Shown: piece after piece, positions 7,336-11,709 of the stretch
Position numbering within the stretch: the stretch's first letter is position 1
Layout of the letters: each line of letters opens with the position of its first letter
Source of the DNA: Devosia sp.
GTDB lineage: Bacteria; Pseudomonadota; Alphaproteobacteria; Rhizobiales; Devosiaceae
Reading direction: 5' to 3'
Assembly (NCBI GenBank): GCA_028290225.1
Contig: JAQGKH010000062.1
Coordinates: 1-11,709 of the forward strand
Length of the DNA: 11,709 nucleotides
Program-made: the position numbers and the translations under genes
The notes under the pieces: model-generated
What the model was told of the DNA's origin: nothing
Seen by the model: only the letters and a program-made list of their open reading frames with translations
Database searches by the model: none

Positions 7336-7540
7336 GAACATAAATAGGCGCTGGGACTGTTGGCGGCAGATGCAAGCCTCTTGGAACGCCAGGCACCTAC
7401 CTCGCAACCAGCCAACCATCTTGCCCTCGAACATCCGTCAACCGCGACAAGCCGTTTCCGATGTCGCTTGGCGCCAGAGAAGCCCGCAATGACGTGGCTG
7501 GGCCGACGCGCTCCGTTGCCGCCCCACCTCAACCGTGCTG

Positions 7541-8512
7541 TTACACCGGCTTGGCGTTACGCGTCATGAGCTTTGCCTGTATGATCACGACCACCAGGAG
7601 AAAGCCGCCGCGGATCACGGACTGCCAGTATGCGGAAAGAGAAATCCAGCCCATGCCGTTCTCGAAGTTGAGCATGTTGAACAGGATGCCCAAAAGCAGA
7701 ACGCCCGCCAGCGTCGTGCCGACTGAACCGATGCCGCCGGTCAGCAAGGTGCCGCCGACCACCACCGCGGCGATGGCGAACAGTTCCCAGCCCACGCCCT
7801 CGATGGGCTGTCCGGCGCCGAACTGGGCGGCCAGGATCACACCCGCCAGGCCCGCCAGTCCGCCACTAGCCAGATAGGTCAGGAATTTTACCCGTTCAGT
7901 GCGCAGCCCCATCATATGGGTTGCATCCTCATTGCCGCCGATGGCCAGCACGGTGCGGCCCAGGCTTGTGAAATTGAGGACGATCGACCCCACCACATAG
8001 GCGATTGCCGCGATCAGCGCTGGGATGGGAAATATCCAGAGATTGCCCTGCCCGAGATTGGTGAACCCCGTTTCATAGGACACCGACACCGACTGGTTGC
8101 CCGCCAGCAGCAATGCCAGGCCGCTCGCCGCGAGCATGGTGGCGAGAGTGGCGATGAACGGCATGATGGCGAGCCGCGTCACGAGGATGCCATTGATGAC
8201 CCCGATAATCAGCCCCGCCCCGATCCCGGCGGCAAGCCCCGGCACTACGCCGTAATAACTGCCAAATGCTGCCGCCACGCTGCCCAGCGCAGCAGTCGAG
8301 CCAACCGAAAGATCGATGCCGCCAGTCATGATGACAAAGCACATGCCCAGCGCCACAAGCGCGAACATGGAATTGTAGCGCAAAACGCTCATCACGTTGA
8401 ACATGCCGAGAAAATTCTCGTACCGCCACCAGCCAAAGGCAATCAGCAGGATCAGCGCCAGGGCCACGCCATAAGTGCCGATTAGCCGGGCGGGGTTCAC
8501 TTTATGGCTCAT
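7541..8512 (-). CDS. yjfF: Sugar ABC transporter permease, YjfF-like (CUT2/RbsC family)
   Basis: A 323-residue inner-membrane permease, the last gene of the importer operon. It has a hydrophobic N-terminal helix (about 11-27), then the family motif GGIDLSVGS at residues 64-72, followed by multiple hydrophobic segments. The cytoplasmic coupling loop near IGGNEDATHMMGL and the late motif ELFAIAAVVVGGTLLTGG match E. coli YjfF (ELDAIASVVIGGTLLSGG). With the upstream YtfT-like permease it would form a heterodimeric channel. The start is set by GGGGAGA (8518-8524 on the minus strand), 5 bases away, and by ATGA overlap with the preceding stop (8509-8512). The frame stays open far upstream, to about 9544, giving a false 667-residue protein whose N-terminal half is out-of-frame ytfT. 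The symbol rests on order and remembered homology. Confidence 0.9.
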   Translation of the reverse strand: MSHKVNPARLIGTYGVALALILLIAFGWWRYENFLGMFNVMSVLRYNSMFALVALGMCFVIMTGGIDLSVGSTAALGSVAAAFGSYYGVVPGLAAGIGAGLIIGVINGILVTRLAIMPFIATLATMLAASGLALLLAGNQSVSVSYETGFTNLGQGNLWIFPIPALIAAIAYVVGSIVLNFTSLGRTVLAIGGNEDATHMMGLRTERVKFLTYLASGGLAGLAGVILAAQFGAGQPIEGVGWELFAIAAVVVGGTLLTGGIGSVGTTLAGVLLLGILFNMLNFENGMGWISLSAYWQSVIRGGFLLVVVIIQAKLMTRNAKPV

Positions 8513-9510
8513 CGCATTCTCCCCTGCTGCTGCAGCCAGACCGCCGCCACGATGATCGCCGCCTGCACCACCAGCGCCGCCGCTTCCGGCACGCCATTTG
8601 CCAGCAGCGTGTAGCGCACCAGCTGGATGGTGAGCGCGCCCACGACGGTGCCCACGATGGTAGCCTTGCCCCCGACCAGCAGCGTTCCGCCCACCGCCAC
8701 CGCGGCAATCGCGTCGAGCTCCATTCCCAGGCCAACCAGATTGGCATCGCTGGCGGAATTGATGGCGACGACAATCAGGCCCGCAATGCCGGCGCAAAAG
8801 CCGCTGATCGCATAAACGGCGAACTTGACCCGCCCCACCGGAATGCCGGCGAGTTCGGCGGCCTTTTCGTTGCCACCGGTCGCCAGGATCTGGCGGCCGA
8901 ACACCGTGCGACGCAGGACCCAGGCGGCAATGAGGATCATCACCAACATGATGATGACCTGCACGGGAATGCCAAAGGGACGTCCCAGGCCGATCCACTG
9001 GAATTCGGACACGCGAAAGACCTGCAGATTGCCATTGGTCAGAACCTGGGCAATGCCGCGTCCGGCAATGAACAGGACCAGGGTGGCGATGATGGGCTGG
9101 ATGCGCATGCTGGCCACCAGCCAGCCGTTGAACAGCCCCAGCATCGTCGCCACCGCCACCGCAGCAACCATGGCCACGGCCACCGACAGGCCGATATTGC
9201 TGACCGGCAAGATGGTGCCGAGGAAGATCAGCGGCGCCAGCGCCCCCGAAATGGCCATGATCGAGCCGACAGAAAGATCGATGCCGCCGGTGCCGATCAC
9301 CATGGTCATCCCGATGGCGACGATGACGATGGTGCACACCTGTGTCAGGTTGACGTTCAGGGTTTGCAGCGTCGCGAAATTGCGGGTGAAGATCAGGTTG
9401 AACACGAGCAGCAGGCCCAGCGCGATCAGCGTACCGTAGCGGGCCAGGAACTCCAGCGGATCGAAAAAGCGGTCCCGCTTCACGGCCGCGGTGGAAACGG
9501 TGTCGCTCAT
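8509..9510 (-). CDS. ytfT: Sugar ABC transporter permease, YtfT-like (CUT2/RbsC family)
   Basis: A 333-residue inner-membrane permease. A soluble N-terminus of about 25 residues precedes a first hydrophobic helix (about 26-41). GGIDLSVGS sits at residues 75-83, and RIQPIIATLVLFIAGRGIAQ and the late ELDAIAAVAVGGTLLVGG match E. coli YtfT closely. It ends in QQQGRMR. The gene begins within the ATPase stop codon (TGATG, sharing base 9510) and ends overlapping the next permease start (ATGA), so translation is probably coupled through the operon. An in-frame upstream extension to 9798 would overlap the ATPase gene by nearly 300 bases and is rejected. The pairing of two different permeases is typical of the Ytf system and unlike the single-permease ribose system. 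Confidence 0.91.
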   Translation of the reverse strand: MSDTVSTAAVKRDRFFDPLEFLARYGTLIALGLLLVFNLIFTRNFATLQTLNVNLTQVCTIVIVAIGMTMVIGTGGIDLSVGSIMAISGALAPLIFLGTILPVSNIGLSVAVAMVAAVAVATMLGLFNGWLVASMRIQPIIATLVLFIAGRGIAQVLTNGNLQVFRVSEFQWIGLGRPFGIPVQVIIMLVMILIAAWVLRRTVFGRQILATGGNEKAAELAGIPVGRVKFAVYAISGFCAGIAGLIVVAINSASDANLVGLGMELDAIAAVAVGGTLLVGGKATIVGTVVGALTIQLVRYTLLANGVPEAAALVVQAAIIVAAVWLQQQGRMR

Positions 9511-11042
9511 CAGCTTGCCTGTTCGGTTCGAGTGGATAGGCCATGAGCCATGGCGTCGAGCACGCGGTCTTCTGAAATGGCCTCGCCCTCCAGTTCGGCC
9601 ACCGTGCGACCTTCCCGCAGCACGAAGACCCGATCGGCGCCCTCCACCACTTCCTCCAGTTCCGACGAGATCATCAGCACCGCCAGGCCCTCGTCGGCCA
9701 GCTTGCGCACCAGCCGTTGGATTTCTCCCTTGGCGCCCACATCGATGCCGCGGGTTGGCTCGTCCAGGATCAGCAGCCGTGGATTGGTGGCCAGCCAACG
9801 CGCCAGCAGCACCTTTTGCTGATTGCCCCCGGACAGTTCACGGATCTTCTGGTTGGGCCCCGAACATTTGATTCCGAGCTGCTCGATAAAGCCTTCCACC
9901 AGTTCGCGCTGCCGCCCTTCGGAGACCACCCCGTTTCTGCTGATCTGGGGCAACAAGGAAAGGGTCATGTTCTCGGCCACGCTGAGCTCGGGAACGATAC
10001 CTTCGAGCTTGCGGTCCTCGGTGACAAAACCGAGGCCCGCCAGGATCGCATCCTTGGGTCGCTGCGGGTCGTAGGGGCGGCCATTCAGCTCCATGGAGCC
10101 GCCGGTGGTCCTGTCGACGCCAAAGACCAGGCGGGCGGTTTCGGTGCGCCCTGCTCCCAGCAAGCCGGCAAAACCGACGATTTCCCCCCGCGCCACTTGG
10201 AACGACACATCGCGCACGGCATGCCCCGCCTTGAGATTGCGCGCCCGCAGGACGGTTTCGCCTTTGGGCCGCTGGGCGTCATCAAAGGCCGTCGCATGGC
10301 CATCGGCGCGCGAAACATCGCGCCCCAGCATGGCGGAGACCAGTTCGAGCTTGGCTATCTTGTCCATCTCGGCCACGCGCACCGTCTTGCCGTCGCGCAT
10401 GATGGTGACCCGGTCGCACACTTCATAGAGTTCATCGAGCTTGTGGCTGACAAAGATCACCGAAACGCCATCGGCCTTGAGCTGCCGGATCACCTTGAAC
10501 AGCACGGCCACCTCCCCCTCGTCGAGCGAAGAGGTTGGCTCATCCATGATCACCAGACGGGCCGAGAAGCCGATCGCCCGCGCGATCGCCACCATCTGCT
10601 GGGTTGCCGTGTTGAAGTCCATCAGCGGCCGGCGCACATCGATGCCAATCCCGAACGTTGCCAGGAGCCGTTCGGCCTCGGCGTGCATGGCGCCCCAATC
10701 CAGCAAGCCGAAGCGGCGCTGTTCGCGCCCAAGGCAGATGTTCTCCGTGACGGAACGGAGCGGGACGAGGTTGATCTCCTGATAGATCGTGCTGATGCCG
10801 CTGGACTGCGCCTCATGGGGCGAGCCGACCTCGAAAGGCTGGCCGGCAAAGCTCACTGTGCCAGCGTCCCGGCGGTGATAGCCGGTAAGCACCTTGATCA
10901 TGGTGGATTTGCCCGCACCATTCTGGCCGATCAGCGCATGCACCTCGCCAGGCAGGATTTCGAGTGACGCGCCGGACAGGGCCGGAATCCCGGCAAAGCG
11001 CTTTTCGATGCCGGTCATCGACAGGAGTGGAGTTTGGGCCAT
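9510..11042 (-). CDS. ytfR: Sugar ABC transporter double ATP-binding protein, YtfR-like (CUT2/RbsA family)
   Basis: A 510-residue protein with two fused nucleotide-binding domains that power sugar import at the cytoplasmic membrane face. NBD1 has Walker A GQNGAGKST (39-47), Q88 in the Q-loop, Walker B LVIMDEP (164-169) and switch H200, but its signature is degenerate (FNTATQQM, 143-150). NBD2 has a degenerate Walker A (LLGAGRTE, 294-301), an intact signature LSGGNQQ (403-409), Walker B LLILDEP (423-429) and ISSELEE in place of the switch His. One complete ATP site is thus expected, from NBD1 Walker A plus NBD2 signature, as usual for this family. RFGLLDWGAMHAEA and the TQQMVAIARAI region resemble E. 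coli YtfR specifically. The start 11042 has only a weak ribosome site (AAGG/GAGG); the gene follows the binding-protein gene by 62 bases. Confidence 0.95.
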   Translation of the reverse strand: MAQTPLLSMTGIEKRFAGIPALSGASLEILPGEVHALIGQNGAGKSTMIKVLTGYHRRDAGTVSFAGQPFEVGSPHEAQSSGISTIYQEINLVPLRSVTENICLGREQRRFGLLDWGAMHAEAERLLATFGIGIDVRRPLMDFNTATQQMVAIARAIGFSARLVIMDEPTSSLDEGEVAVLFKVIRQLKADGVSVIFVSHKLDELYEVCDRVTIMRDGKTVRVAEMDKIAKLELVSAMLGRDVSRADGHATAFDDAQRPKGETVLRARNLKAGHAVRDVSFQVARGEIVGFAGLLGAGRTETARLVFGVDRTTGGSMELNGRPYDPQRPKDAILAGLGFVTEDRKLEGIVPELSVAENMTLSLLPQISRNGVVSEGRQRELVEGFIEQLGIKCSGPNQKIRELSGGNQQKVLLARWLATNPRLLILDEPTRGIDVGAKGEIQRLVRKLADEGLAVLMISSELEEVVEGADRVFVLREGRTVAELEGEAISEDRVLDAMAHGLSTRTEQAS

Positions 11043-11062
11043 GCCTCTGCCTTCGCGTTAGT

Positions 11063-11090
11063 GCATCTGCCCACCGGGGCGGGCAGATGC
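11063..11090 (-). other. Intercistronic hairpin between binding-protein and ATPase genes
   Basis: GCATCTGCCC (11063-11072) and GGGCAGATGC (11081-11090) form a perfect, GC-rich 10-bp stem with an 8-base loop, in the 62-base gap directly after the binding-protein stop codon. No T-run follows on the minus strand. In ABC importer operons such hairpins commonly stabilise the upstream binding-protein message or cause partial termination so that binding protein exceeds membrane components; that role here is inferred. Confidence 0.55.
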
Positions 11091-11104
11091 CTCGTGATTT
11101 GCCC

Positions 11105-11709
11105 TCAATAGGCGGAATCGAGCAGCTCGGCGGCGTTTTCGGGCGTATACATCTCGTCGGGATTGATGATCACCGGCGCGATTTCCTCGCCTGCGGCATA
11201 GGCCAGGGCCGTGTCGAACGCCTTGGGCCCGAAGCGTGGATTGCATTCCACCACGGCCTCAATCTTGCCATCCACGATCAGCTGCACCGCTTCACGGCCA
11301 CCATCGATGGAAAAGACCAGGCAGTCGTCCCGGCCGGCCGTGCGGCCCGCAGCCTCCAGCGCCGCAATGGCGCCGATGGCCATTTCGTCGTTATGGGCAT
11401 AGATGACATTGGCATCGGGATGCGCCTGCAGCAGGGTTTCGGCAACCTGGCGCCCGCGGTCACGCGCGAAGTCGCCCGACTGGGAGGCGACGATCTGGTA
11501 GTCGGAATGGTCGGCGAGGAACTCCTCGAAACCCCGTTTGCGGTCATTGGCTGGAGATGAACCGGTCGTGCCCTCGAGCTGGATGATCGTCTTCTTGTCA
11601 CCCGCCATGCCCACCAGATATTAGGCGATGCGGCGGCCTTCCTCGACAAAGTCCGAGCCGATGAAGGTGATATAGTCCTCGCCCGGTTTGGCCAGGCTCT
11701 GGTCCACAT
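11105..11709 (-). pseudogene. ytfQ: Sugar ABC transporter substrate-binding protein, YtfQ-like, 3' part with in-frame TAA
   Basis: About 201 codons of a periplasmic sugar-binding protein, running off the right edge; the signal peptide and N-terminal lobe are outside. Read on the minus strand, the frame gives DYITFIGSDFVEEGRRIA, then TAA (11621-11623), then YLVGMAGDKKTIIQLEGT in the same frame. Both sides align without a gap to E. coli YtfQ (DNILEGKLIGDWLVKEV, then VVELQGT), so a single codon, expected to be Glu, Lys, Gln or Asp-like, has become a stop. Further YtfQ matches are SQSGDFARDRG, VIYAHNDEMAIGAI and FSIDGGREAVQL. After the stop the first candidate restarts are GTG 11614 and ATG 11608, neither with a well-placed ribosome site, and a product from them would lack the signal peptide. 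The gene is therefore broken, read through, or affected by a sequence error. Confidence 0.8.
11621..11623 (-). other. In-frame TAA interrupting the ytfQ-like gene
   Basis: The codon TAA lies between GCC (Ala) and TAT (Tyr) in the continuous YtfQ-like frame. AAA, GAA or CAA would each become TAA by one substitution of the first base. No frameshift accompanies it. Confidence 0.85.

Larger units (their letters stand above)
7016..7540. other. 525-base convergent intergenic region with no supported gene
   Basis: This stretch separates the 3' ends of the plus-strand oxidation cluster and the minus-strand importer operon. Open frames exist on both strands, but their translations are rich in Arg/Pro/Ala/Trp, show no domain, and have no convincing ribosome sites. 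It contains a perfect hairpin (7071-7094), a short 11-base imperfect tandem repeat with GGGACAGG at 7239-7246 and 7250-7257, a weak AACGG/CCGTT inverted repeat (7138-7152), and an AT-rich palindrome (7320-7335). It is unusually long for the end of two convergent units and may be the remains of a lost gene or a rearrangement junction; no gene remnant is recognisable. Confidence 0.6.

Noticed and set aside
6963..7532. 189-residue minus-strand and 123-residue plus-strand frames (the latter 6972-7343) in the convergent gap
   Set aside because: Both overlap the end of the GMC gene, lack ribosome sites and domains, and have the Arg/Pro/Trp-rich composition of non-coding GC-rich frames.
8513..9544. 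Apparent 667-residue reading frame on the minus strand (7541-9544), seeming to fuse two proteins
   Set aside because: Only the part from 8512 down is a real permease. The upstream half is an out-of-frame reading of the ytfT-like gene, and a proper start with GGGGAGA and ATGA overlap exists at 8512.
8509..9798. Longer N-terminus for the YtfT-like permease starting at 9798
   Set aside because: It would overlap the ATPase gene by nearly 300 bases with a non-homologous Gly/Arg-rich extension; the start at 9510 overlaps the ATPase stop as usual in such operons.
9717..10967. 416-residue open frame on the plus strand opposite the ATPase gene
   Set aside because: It is His/Gln/Asp-rich with no domain and is the mirror of conserved Walker and signature motifs on the other strand.

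Overview
The window is GC-rich, tightly packed bacterial DNA. Its gene families (LacI-type regulator, Gfo/Idh/MocA oxidoreductase, two GMC flavoproteins, a CUT2-class sugar ABC importer) suggest an alphaproteobacterium, probably of the Rhizobium/Devosia kind. That placement is inferred from gene content and base composition, not from a marker gene.

The left part (1-7015) is a plus-strand carbohydrate-oxidation cluster. It begins with the C-terminal end of a GMC oxidoreductase (1-606). Next come a LacI-family regulator (740-1762), a Gfo/Idh/MocA dehydrogenase (1836-3011), and a large FAD-dependent SdhA/FrdA-like flavoprotein (3085-5157). A second, complete GMC oxidoreductase of the choline-dehydrogenase type follows (5426-7015). 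A 25-codon reading frame (3011-3088) exactly bridges the stop of the dehydrogenase and the start of the flavoprotein. The 268-base gap before the second GMC gene holds an 18-base near-perfect palindrome with a central CG (5308-5325), the best candidate operator for the LacI-type regulator.

The middle (7016-7540) is a 525-base non-coding stretch between two convergent units. It contains a perfect 10-bp hairpin (7071-7094) and an isolated AT-rich 16-base palindrome (7320-7335).

The right part (7541-11709) is a minus-strand ABC importer operon with the order binding protein, double ATPase, permease, permease. Order and protein sequence match the E. coli YtfQ-YtfR-YtfT-YjfF galactofuranose importer. 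The ATPase and permease genes overlap at their stop and start codons. A 10-bp hairpin lies between the binding-protein and ATPase genes. The binding-protein gene, cut by the window edge, carries an in-frame TAA (11621-11623) inside otherwise continuous YtfQ-like sequence, so it is broken, read through, or wrongly sequenced.

Together the genes suggest uptake of a sugar, possibly furanose-form, and its oxidation by one NAD(P)-dependent and up to three flavin-dependent enzymes under LacI-type control. The substrate cannot be told from the sequence. I see no CRISPR array, RNA gene, insertion sequence or clear phage element.
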